Shown here in pieces: positions 1 to 5,907 of a stretch of DNA of 18,893 nucleotides; the stretch's first letter is position 1, and the number at the start of each line of letters is the position of its first letter. The stretch lies in NCBI GenBank assembly GCA_902463265.1, contig CABQEV010000031.1, positions 1-18,893 of the forward strand, in the 5' to 3' direction. The stretch comes from UMGS1889 sp900556055. Lineage in GTDB: Bacteria > Bacillota > Clostridia > Oscillospirales > Ruminococcaceae. Under the pieces are notes generated by a model that did not search any database, had not been told where the DNA came from, and saw only the letters and a program-made list of their open reading frames with translations. The position numbers and the translations under genes were made by a program.

Positions 1-2
1 GT

Positions 3-37
3 GTAGTCTCGATTTTTTTTGTTTTTCGAGTGTCTAC
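3..37. repeat. Imperfect inverted repeat with T-rich centre
   Basis: GTAG-t-CTCGA (3-12) is mirrored by TCGAG-tgt-CTAC (26-37) around a centre made almost only of T. It lies just downstream of a possible minus-strand extended -10 element, so it could be an operator or a leader hairpin for a gene beyond the left edge. It does not have the form of an intrinsic terminator for the gene ending at 78. Confidence 0.35.
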
Positions 38-46
38 TCTAAGGGG

Positions 47-55
47 ATTATATCA
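47..55 (-). promoter_or_regulatory. Possible extended -10 promoter reading out of the left edge
   Basis: On the minus strand the sequence reads TGATATAAT, a consensus -10 with the TGn extension. There is no good -35 hexamer 16-18 bp upstream. The predicted start falls near position 40, and any product lies outside the window. Confidence 0.3.
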
Positions 56-77
56 GAAATGCACGGGAAAAAAATTT

Positions 78-920
78 TTATTCAGCTGTGATCTCCTCTG
101 AGGAATCGGTTGAATCATTAACAGTTTCAGCGGCAGTTTCCGACTCGCTTTCAGCCTCGTCAGATTCAGTTTCCTTGGTAAAATCTGCGATCTCGTAATC
201 CTCGGGATGCTTCAGGACCTCTTCATCGGGCGTGTCCTCAAGGCGGTCGAGAGTAACCGTAACGATCTGTCCGCCGTAATTTTCGGTGAACTTCACAAGC
301 TCGTCCCCATTGAACCAGTAGCTGATGAGGTCAGCCTTGTTATCCGCAACATATGAGGATTCAACGGTATATTTAACGCCGTCCTCCTCCTTTTCGCAGA
401 CGTGCATCTCGCTGTCAAGAACGCTGCCCATGTCATTTCCGAAATAAGATGAGGGTGTTACGGACGCAAGCGAGCCGTCATCGGTAGTGATCATTCCCGA
501 CTTTTCGCCGTGGTCGAAGGTGTAAACAAGTCCCTCTTCGTGGATAATGCTCATATCGCTCTCGCTGTCACTTCCTCTTGCGGCTTCGGTCTTGCCGTCG
601 GATGTCATGATGATCGTGATCTTGTCGCCCGCTTGATCCATAGTGAGCTGCATGGTGTAAACGTCCATTGCGCTTACCTTGTCGATGAATTTGCTGATAT
701 TTGTGTCCGCAAATGCAACGGGATCTCCCTCAATTGGTATCTCCATAGCAGTTTCAGCAGCAGTTCCCTCAGTGACATCTCCCGAAACAGCAGTCTCGGA
801 AGCCGATGTTTCAGCATCTGCAGCAGCAGTTGTTTCAGCACTGTCTGAATTTTTTGCACATGCAGCGAGCGACAGGCAAAGCACAGCAGCCGCAGCAGCG
901 ATGATCTTCTTGAATTTCAT
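78..920 (-). CDS. Lipoprotein of unknown function
   Basis: This is a 280-residue predicted surface lipoprotein. It has a basic N-terminus, a hydrophobic stretch and the lipobox LAAC, with the lipidated cysteine at about residue 21. An Ala/Thr/Ser/Glu-rich linker covers about residues 22-65, and the C-terminal tail (about 250-280) is again Ser/Thr/Glu-rich. The globular middle looks beta-rich, with phrases such as VYTMQLTMDQ and YWFNGDELVKFTENYGGQ. That pattern recalls outer-leaflet lipoproteins of the LolA/LppX-like fold, but this is only an impression and no family is claimed. The ATG at 920 is preceded by AAAGAAAGG at good spacing. The gene stands alone on the minus strand, and no clear terminator follows it before the window edge. 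Confidence 0.85.
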   Translation of the reverse strand: MKFKKIIAAAAAVLCLSLAACAKNSDSAETTAAADAETSASETAVSGDVTEGTAAETAMEIPIEGDPVAFADTNISKFIDKVSAMDVYTMQLTMDQAGDKITIIMTSDGKTEAARGSDSESDMSIIHEEGLVYTFDHGEKSGMITTDDGSLASVTPSSYFGNDMGSVLDSEMHVCEKEEDGVKYTVESSYVADNKADLISYWFNGDELVKFTENYGGQIVTVTLDRLEDTPDEEVLKHPEDYEIADFTKETESDEAESESETAAETVNDSTDSSEEITAE

Positions 921-1027
921 AAATACAGCCTTTCTTTCAAATAAAACTTTATGGTTTCCTTAAACATTCTTTATGATAAATAAATCCCCGCATTATATAA
1001 TAAATATCAATAAAGGGGGAACGCCCG

Positions 1028-1357
1028 ATGAATCAGTATTTTTATCTGTATTTCATAGTTTTTTTCCTGTTGTTTATCGTTCCGATGATGCGCAGAAAAA
1101 AGCGCAGACGCATCAGAAATGCCAAAAAAAGAAGAAATGAAAGGGGCAAACGAACAATGAGTATCGAGCTTATCAAAAAATTTATAGGAAAAAAGTGCAT
1201 TATCCACGGTGAGAGTGACTTATCCGCACCGACAGGTGTTATCCTTACCGTCGAGGAGAACTGGATCGAGATAGAGAAGCCTGACGGAAAAACTCAGCTT
1301 CTGAACCTTGATTACGTCACCCAGATAGAAGAATACCCCGAAAAAAAGAAAAAATAA
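1028..1357 (+). CDS. Small membrane-anchored protein with DUF6897-like C-terminus
   Basis: The protein has 109 residues. Residues 4-22 form one hydrophobic segment, residues 23-43 are strongly basic (RRKKRRRIRNAKKRR), and residues 44-109 form a small domain with IGKKCI, the phrase ENWIEIE and LNLDYVTQIEEYP, ending in KKKK. The latter part resembles the small DUF6897 family found in Clostridia, recognised from memory of its NWI...NLDYV...REYP pattern. The ATG at 1028 follows AAAGGGGGA. A second in-frame ATG at 1157 has its own AAGGGG 10 bp upstream, so a short soluble form of 66 residues may also be made, or may even be the only ancestral unit. The gene ends before a bidirectional terminator shared with the convergent regulator gene. 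Function is unknown. Confidence 0.75.
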   Translation: MNQYFYLYFIVFFLLFIVPMMRRKKRRRIRNAKKRRNERGKRTMSIELIKKFIGKKCIIHGESDLSAPTGVILTVEENWIEIEKPDGKTQLLNLDYVTQIEEYPEKKKK

Positions 1358-1407
1358 GCACATGTGACATTATATCACTTGTTGGGGGATTTGTCAAATA
1401 GAAAAAC

Positions 1408-1450
1408 GACCGCCGTACACAGCCCCCTGTATACGGCGGTCATATTTTTT
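1408..1450. terminator. Bidirectional intrinsic terminator
   Basis: A perfect 10-bp stem GACCGCCGTA/TACGGCGGTC (1408-1441) is extended inward by ACAG/CTGT around a CCCC loop. T-runs follow on both strands: TATTTTTT after it on plus, and GTTTTTC on minus from the A-run at 1402-1406. It serves the convergent genes ending at 1357 and 1440, and the stop codon of the latter (1440-1442) lies in the base of the stem. Confidence 0.9.
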
Positions 1451-1766
1451 CTATAAGCCTGAAAAGCTCGGACATTTTTTTCTTTTCGCTGTCCGTCATG
1501 GACATAACAAAGGTCAGAAACTCCTGCTGTTCCGAGGATAACTCCCCTCTGGACAGCCCTTTTTTATTGTTAGTCAGCCCTGCGATATAGTCTAGGCTCA
1601 CGTTGTAATATTTTGCCAGCATTATTGCTCGTTCAAATGATATTTCGTTGGCTCCCTTTTCGTACAATCCGTAGTACTGTGTGGTCGTGCCGAGATATTC
1701 CGCAAGCTCAGACTGCTTTTTGTCACTGTCCTCTCTCAGGTCACGTATTCTTGGATAATGTGCCAT
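1440..1766 (-). CDS. XRE-family helix-turn-helix regulator
   Basis: This is a 108-residue DNA-binding protein of the Cro/C1 (XRE) type. The HTH_3 domain covers about residues 6-62. It starts with IRDLREDSDKKQSELAEYLG, then TTQYYGLYEKGANEISFERA as the recognition region, and ends with the usual LAKYYNVSLDYIAGLT. Residues 63-108 are a short charged helical tail (LSSEQQEFLTFVMSMTDSEK), probably for dimer contacts. No ligand-binding or peptidase domain is present. The ATG at 1766 is preceded by AGAGGTG at 9 bp. The gene is divergent from the lipoprotein at 1885, whose promoter contains a dyad, so it may regulate that gene and itself; this is inferred from the arrangement. Confidence 0.92.
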   Translation of the reverse strand: MAHYPRIRDLREDSDKKQSELAEYLGTTTQYYGLYEKGANEISFERAIMLAKYYNVSLDYIAGLTNNKKGLSRGELSSEQQEFLTFVMSMTDSEKKKMSELFRLIEKI

Positions 1767-1787
1767 AATTCATTACACCTCTGAAGA

Positions 1788-1796
1788 ATTATATCA
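1788..1796 (-). promoter_or_regulatory. Extended -10 of the XRE gene
   Basis: The minus strand reads TGATATAAT, a consensus extended -10. No convincing -35 is seen. The expected start near 1781 would leave almost no leader before the AGAGGTG ribosome binding site, so the real start may differ slightly. Confidence 0.45.
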
Positions 1797-1814
1797 TATT
1801 TAGTTATTATGCAC

Positions 1815-1844
1815 TTGACAAATAATCATATTTTATGATATAAT
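1815..1844 (+). promoter_or_regulatory. Strong sigma-A-type promoter of the YD-like lipoprotein gene
   Basis: TTGACA (1815-1820), an 18-bp spacer and TATAAT (1839-1844), with a TGn extension (TGA, 1836-1838). Both hexamers match consensus. The start should fall near 1851, giving a leader of about 34 nt with GGAGGG at 1872-1877. Confidence 0.85.
1825..1839. promoter_or_regulatory. Operator-like dyad inside the promoter spacer
   Basis: ATCATA-TTT-TATGAT is a perfect 6-bp dyad lying between the -35 and -10 of the plus-strand promoter, so a bound protein would block polymerase. ATCATATTT occurs again at 1793-1801, next to the -10 of the divergent XRE gene. The neighbouring XRE protein is the obvious candidate binder. 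Part of the symmetry is contributed by the TATGATATAAT of the extended -10, so chance remains possible in such AT-rich DNA. Confidence 0.5.
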
Positions 1845-1884
1845 CACAAATAGTAATAAAAAATCATTATTGGAGGGTAATAAA

Positions 1885-2958
1885 ATGAAAAAGAAAACAT
1901 TTATCCAAACCGCATCACTTCTGTTGGCAATAGCACTTACGGCAGGCTGTTCTTCATCATCAGACAGCAATGATATCAAAGCTGCATCAGCCGCTGAAAG
2001 TTCCGCTGTTCAGACCGATGAAACTACAGCCGAAGTTTCTGCCGACACTGAATATTCCGAAACAACATCTGCCGAGGAAAACGATGTCATTGAAAAAAGA
2101 GAAGATTATGCGGACGGCTGGTACAGCATATTCCGATACAACAGTGACGACAAAAGCATCATATCCGCAGACTGCTTTAATTCCGATGATGAAAGGGTGC
2201 TTGCTGTTGAATACAAGTACAAGGAAGATGAAGTCCTTCGTTCGGTGCTTCTTTCCGATTCATCAGCCGTTGACTTCTCTCAGACATATGATATGACACG
2301 ACTTGACAGGGATCATGCCGGATCTTATTCATCAAAACTGATCTCGACCGCAAAGAATATGGCGGAGGATCAGGAACTTACGACAGTAACAGATGATAAC
2401 GGTGTTCTGACCGAAGCTTATTACTCCATGACGCTTGATGACGGAACTCCTGTCAAGACAGAACAATGGGAATTCACTGACGGAAAACTTGTCTTTTACA
2501 CTGACAAAAACATCGCAATAGAATACACTTACGATGACAACGGCAGAATTGCAATGGAGTTGAGCAATGACGGAACAGAAGTCGATTACTCTTATGAATT
2601 CAATGAAGCAGGCGATCCGATAAAAAGAACTTTTACCCGTTTTATGATCGGCAGCGATGATTTGCAGGAATTCACAACCGAATATACATATTGGTATGAT
2701 AAGAACAATAAACCCGTTTATACATATGAATCCACGGAATTTTTCGGCGAGATACGTGACCGTCTTACAGGCTCGGAATACGATGAAAACGGTCTGCCAA
2801 TGAGATGTATAATCCACGGTGACCTGACCGACACCTATGAAAGCCTTGTCTATGCGTCAAATCCACGATTCATCGATTATTACTTCTATGTCCCGAACTA
2901 TGACGGAAGTGCGAGAATTGACGAACTTCATATATCCCTGCAATGCGAAAACTCCTGA
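1885..2958 (+). CDS. Surface lipoprotein with YD-like repeats
   Basis: This is a 357-residue predicted lipoprotein. The N-terminus is MKKKTFIQTASLLLAIALTAGC with lipobox TAGC and is followed by an acidic Ser/Thr/Ala-rich linker to about residue 70. The rest is built of loosely repeated beta-hairpin units with Tyr and an Asp/Asn-Gly turn: EYTYDDNGRIAME, DYSYEFNEAGDPIKR, EYTYWYDKNNKPVYTYE and GSEYDENGLPMR. These resemble the YD/RHS-type repeats of secreted shell proteins but are few and irregular. The start is the ATG at 1885 behind GGAGGG. An in-frame TTG at 1870 lies upstream of that Shine-Dalgarno, which makes it unlikely. The gene has its own strong promoter and a divergent XRE neighbour. 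Ligand and role are unknown. Confidence 0.85.
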   Translation: MKKKTFIQTASLLLAIALTAGCSSSSDSNDIKAASAAESSAVQTDETTAEVSADTEYSETTSAEENDVIEKREDYADGWYSIFRYNSDDKSIISADCFNSDDERVLAVEYKYKEDEVLRSVLLSDSSAVDFSQTYDMTRLDRDHAGSYSSKLISTAKNMAEDQELTTVTDDNGVLTEAYYSMTLDDGTPVKTEQWEFTDGKLVFYTDKNIAIEYTYDDNGRIAMELSNDGTEVDYSYEFNEAGDPIKRTFTRFMIGSDDLQEFTTEYTYWYDKNNKPVYTYESTEFFGEIRDRLTGSEYDENGLPMRCIIHGDLTDTYESLVYASNPRFIDYYFYVPNYDGSARIDELHISLQCENS

Positions 2959-2973
2959 CAATGAGCATACACT

Positions 2974-3009
2974 AAAAACGGCGCACCGCTTAACCTTAAG
3001 CGATGCGCC
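2974..3009 (-). terminator. Intrinsic terminator of the aldolase gene
   Basis: A stem of about 13 bp with one C-A mismatch (GGCGCA.CGCTTA / TAAGCG.TGCGCC, 2980-3009) is followed on the minus strand by GTTTTTAG. It sits between the convergent ends of the lipoprotein gene (2958) and the aldolase gene (3041). The plus side lacks a good T-run. Confidence 0.85.
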
Positions 3010-3040
3010 GAAATTATTATCGAACAGATTATCCGAAAAA

Positions 3041-3904
3041 TCAAGCCTTGCCGACAGAACCGAAGATCTCCATCTTCTCCTTGACCTTGAGCTTGATAGC
3101 CTCGAAGCCGGGTGCGAGAAGCTTTCTGGGGTCGAAGCCCTTGCCCTGAAGATCCTTGCCCTCTTCGATGTACTTTCTTGTAGCTTCCTGGAATACGAGC
3201 TGGCACTCAGTATTAACGTTGATCTTAGCAACGCCGAGGGAGATAGCCTTCTTGATCATGTCATCGGGGATACCTGTACCGCCGTGGAGAACGAGGGGCA
3301 TATCGCCTGTCTTAGCCTTGATTGCCTCGAGAACGTCGAAGCGGAGTCCGGGCCAGTTTGCAGGATACTTACCGTGGATATTGCCGATACCTGCTGCAAG
3401 CATTGTTACGCCGAGATCTGCAACAGCCTTGCACTCATCGGGATCAGCGCACTCGCCCATACCAACAACGCCGTCTTCTTCGCCGCCGATGGAACCAACC
3501 TCAGCCTCAAGAGAAAGACCGAGAACGTCGCATGTATTTACGAGAGCAGTTGTCTTAGCGATGTTTTCATCGATAGGATAGTGAGAACCATCGAACATGA
3601 TAGAGGAGAAGCCTGCGTTGATGCAAGCCTTTGCGCCCTCAAATGTACCGTGGTCAAGGTGCAGAGCAACAGGAACAGTGATTCCGAGAGAATCGACCAT
3701 GCCGTTTACCATGCCTACAACTGTCTTGTAGCCGCACATATACTTGCCTGCGCCCTCAGAAACACCGAGGATTACAGGGGACTTGAGCTCTTCAGCAGTC
3801 TGAAGGATAGCCTTTGTCCACTCAAGGTTGTTGATGTTGAACTGACCTACGGCATACTTGCCGTCACGAGCTTTTTCTAACATGTCCTTAGCAGAAACTA
3901 ACAT
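3041..3904 (-). CDS. fba: Class II fructose-1,6-bisphosphate aldolase
   Basis: The enzyme splits fructose-1,6-bisphosphate into dihydroxyacetone phosphate and glyceraldehyde-3-phosphate in cytoplasmic glycolysis, and reverses the step in gluconeogenesis. The 287-residue protein has the class II zinc-dependent features: AVGQFNINNLEW near the N-terminus, VALHLDHG (Asp84 catalytic, His82/His85 region for substrate and zinc), the SIMFDGSHYP and SLEAEVGSIGGEEDG signatures, then LVLHGGTGIPDDMIKKAISLGVAKINVNTE. Length is normal for the short Firmicute type. The ATG at 3904 is chosen because TGGAGGTT (3911-3918) lies just upstream; an in-frame start at 3925 would lie upstream of it. The gene is monocistronic, with its own promoter and terminator. 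Confidence 0.97.
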   Translation of the reverse strand: MLVSAKDMLEKARDGKYAVGQFNINNLEWTKAILQTAEELKSPVILGVSEGAGKYMCGYKTVVGMVNGMVDSLGITVPVALHLDHGTFEGAKACINAGFSSIMFDGSHYPIDENIAKTTALVNTCDVLGLSLEAEVGSIGGEEDGVVGMGECADPDECKAVADLGVTMLAAGIGNIHGKYPANWPGLRFDVLEAIKAKTGDMPLVLHGGTGIPDDMIKKAISLGVAKINVNTECQLVFQEATRKYIEEGKDLQGKGFDPRKLLAPGFEAIKLKVKEKMEIFGSVGKA

Positions 3905-3932
3905 AATTTTAACCTCCAAAAACATTTAAGCT

Positions 3933-3952
3933 GCGCATAAAAACATATGCGT
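3933..3952 (-). promoter_or_regulatory. Hairpin in the aldolase 5' leader
   Basis: A dyad (GCGCATA / TATGCGT, 6 perfect pairs plus a G-T) with a short A-rich loop falls inside the predicted leader of about 56 nt. It ends about 15 nt before the ribosome binding site. It may stabilise the mRNA; it does not match any riboswitch I recognise. Confidence 0.4.
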
Positions 3953-3966
3953 GCTTATTCATTTAT

Positions 3967-3995
3967 ATTATACTATAATTCTCCGAAAAATGCAA
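3967..3995 (-). promoter_or_regulatory. Promoter of the aldolase gene
   Basis: On the minus strand: -35 TTGCAT (3990-3995), 17-bp spacer, -10 TATAAT (3967-3972). The -35 is only partly consensus. The predicted start is near 3960. Confidence 0.7.
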
Positions 3996-4033
3996 TAGTT
4001 TTTTTCCCATGACGCAAAAAAATTACATTAACG

Positions 4034-4064
4034 AAAAAAGCCGCCCCGAAGCTGTCGGAGCGGC
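4034..4064 (-). terminator. Intrinsic terminator of the HtrA-type gene
   Basis: The stem GCCGC.CCGA / TCGG.GCGGC (one C-A mismatch, loop AGCTG, 4040-4064) is followed on the minus strand by six T. It lies directly after the stop at 4072. Confidence 0.88.
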
Positions 4065-4071
4065 GCATCTG

Positions 4072-5802
4072 TCAGCTCAGACTTTCGTCCTGCTGAAGTT
4101 CAAATTCGATCTCAAAAGTCTCGCCCTCATCATCGGATATGATGGAACGTCTGTAAACGGTAGCCTTTACCTTGTCACCGGGCTTGCAGCCTTCGAGGGC
4201 TTCAAGCACTGTATCGGTATTATAGACCTCCCTGCCGTTTATCTCGGTTATGATATCATCTACCTGAAGGTCGGTGTTGGAGATATCGCAGTCATCTCTT
4301 ATCTCACGGATAAGCAGTCCCTTCTTTATGCCGTTATATGCGGCGGTAACGTCGTCAATGCCGATGAAGGAAATGCCTATTTTAAGCCGTCCGCTGATAT
4401 ATCCCTGTGAGATTATATCCTCGATTATTGGCTTCGCCTCGTTCATTTCGATGGCAAATCCAAGTCCCTCATATCCCGTAAGACGGTACTTCGATGAAAC
4501 TATGCCGACCACCTGACCGTACATATTTACAAGCGCGCCGCCCGAATTTCCGGGGTTTACGGCTGCATCTGTCTGAATGCAGTTCATGAGATACTGGTTT
4601 GAATCGGTCCTGATCTTTCTGTGGACACCCGAAACATAGCCGACAGTGACCGTTCCCGTCAGATTTCCGGGGTTTCCGATGGTAACTACCTGCTCGCCCA
4701 GCTCCATCTGATCGGAGTTTCCGAGTTCAGCGGGAGTAAGCCCCGCCGCTTCTATCTTTATCACCGCAAGGTCCGTCTTTGAATCGCTTCCGATGACCTC
4801 CGCAACGTACTCGGTTTCGTCCTCAAGCACGGTCTTTATGCCCTTTGCGCCGTCGATAACATGCGCATTCGTAAGTATATAGCCGTCCTCGCTGATGATT
4901 ATTCCCGAACCCTTCGATGTCGGGGAGATATTGCCCTCGCCGTAGCAGATTATCTCGCAGACTGACGGAGATACCATCTTCGCAACGCCCTCAGTCGTAA
5001 GGCGCACGCCGTCTGCCTGATAATAGCTGTCCTCCAGCTTCGGCTTATCCTTTGTTTCGATATTGACAACTATATTGTCGGAACCGCTGTCCTTGGCGGT
5101 ATCGGTGACCTTGTTGTCTGCGGTTACAGTGTCTGTGCCGCTGTCCTTGACGGAGAGCGACATAAGCACGCCCGCAACAATAAGAAGTGCGACAACAGCC
5201 GCAATAACGCCTATCACAACGCCGACATTTCCCTTTTTGCCCTCATTCACATTCGCATAAGGAGGCACGCCGCCGTACTGCGGATAGGGATTGTTCATCG
5301 GCGGTCTGCCGTACATATTCTGCTGATTGTACGGTGCCTGCTGCGGAAGAACATTTCTCTGCTGATAGGGCGCACCGTTCGGCATATACGGATTCTGTCC
5401 CATCTGCGGGGGATTTCCGTTCGGCGTACTGCCGTTCATCGGCGGAACATTTCTGTTCGGCATATACGGCTGCTGAGGATAATTCGGGTTCATATTCGCA
5501 TTCGGCATCTGCGGATTTTGTCCCGAAGGAGGAACATTCCCGCCGAAATTATTTGTCGGGATATTTCCGTGTCCCAGATTGGAGGGGATATTGTACATCT
5601 GCGGAGTCGGAGGCGGTGTCTGCTGATAGCCGCCGTACGGCATCTGCGGAGGCACGCCGAAGGACTTTTCCTCATAGGGATCATTCTTTGCTTCGCTTGG
5701 GATATTATTGCTGTTTTCCGTAAGATCGGGCGATCTTCCCTCGTTATTTTCGGGCTTGGGATCATCGGGCTGACCGTTCGGCATATTGTTCATATCGTCC
5801 AT
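4072..5802 (-). CDS. Membrane-anchored HtrA/DegP-type serine protease (S1C) with PDZ domain
   Basis: This is a 576-residue extracytoplasmic quality-control protease. Residues 1-190 are a low-complexity Pro/Asn/Gln/Gly/Met-rich region predicted to stay in the cytoplasm. Residues 194-216 form one membrane helix. The trypsin-like domain follows, with a complete triad: His314 in TNAHVIDG, Asp344 in SKTDLAVIK and Ser420 in NPGNSGGAL. A PDZ domain occupies about residues 475-570 (IDDVTAAYNGIKKGLLIREI ... DDIITEINGREV). Firmicute HtrA/YkdA proteins usually have a shorter cytoplasmic tail, so the long disordered one is notable. The ATG at 5802 has GAAAGGAA upstream. The gene has a strong promoter with a dyad at the start site and is followed by its own terminator. 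A substrate is not indicated by the neighbours. Confidence 0.95.
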   Translation of the reverse strand: MDDMNNMPNGQPDDPKPENNEGRSPDLTENSNNIPSEAKNDPYEEKSFGVPPQMPYGGYQQTPPPTPQMYNIPSNLGHGNIPTNNFGGNVPPSGQNPQMPNANMNPNYPQQPYMPNRNVPPMNGSTPNGNPPQMGQNPYMPNGAPYQQRNVLPQQAPYNQQNMYGRPPMNNPYPQYGGVPPYANVNEGKKGNVGVVIGVIAAVVALLIVAGVLMSLSVKDSGTDTVTADNKVTDTAKDSGSDNIVVNIETKDKPKLEDSYYQADGVRLTTEGVAKMVSPSVCEIICYGEGNISPTSKGSGIIISEDGYILTNAHVIDGAKGIKTVLEDETEYVAEVIGSDSKTDLAVIKIEAAGLTPAELGNSDQMELGEQVVTIGNPGNLTGTVTVGYVSGVHRKIRTDSNQYLMNCIQTDAAVNPGNSGGALVNMYGQVVGIVSSKYRLTGYEGLGFAIEMNEAKPIIEDIISQGYISGRLKIGISFIGIDDVTAAYNGIKKGLLIREIRDDCDISNTDLQVDDIITEINGREVYNTDTVLEALEGCKPGDKVKATVYRRSIISDDEGETFEIEFELQQDESLS

Positions 5803-5847
5803 ATGTAAATTCCTTTCGGTAAATTCTGTAAAACTGTCTTAAAACAT

Positions 5848-5863
5848 TTATCATATAAGATAA
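5848..5863. promoter_or_regulatory. Dyad at the htrA-type transcription start
   Basis: TTATC-N6-GATAA is a perfect 5-bp dyad centred on the predicted start (about 5856), immediately downstream of the -10. It could be an operator, though its AT content lowers its weight. Confidence 0.35.
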
Positions 5864-5891
5864 TTATACACAACACCGATCAAAAAGTCAA
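5863..5891 (-). promoter_or_regulatory. Promoter of the HtrA-type protease gene
   Basis: On the minus strand: TTGACT (5886-5891), 17-bp spacer, TATAAT (5863-5868), giving a leader of about 54 nt. The 15-mer TGTTGACTTTTTGAT around the -35 recurs exactly in the promoter of the S41 peptidase gene (11721-11735). Confidence 0.88.
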
Positions 5892-5907
5892 CAGAATCAG
5901 CCGCTTT

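Noticed and set aside
2837..3880. Long plus-strand open frame of 347 codons
   Set aside because: It is antisense to the aldolase gene, whose motifs are unmistakable. It has no ribosome binding site and its product resembles no family.
4009..4410. Plus-strand open frame opposite the HtrA-type PDZ region
   Set aside because: It is a shadow of a well-supported gene and starts inside the terminator region.
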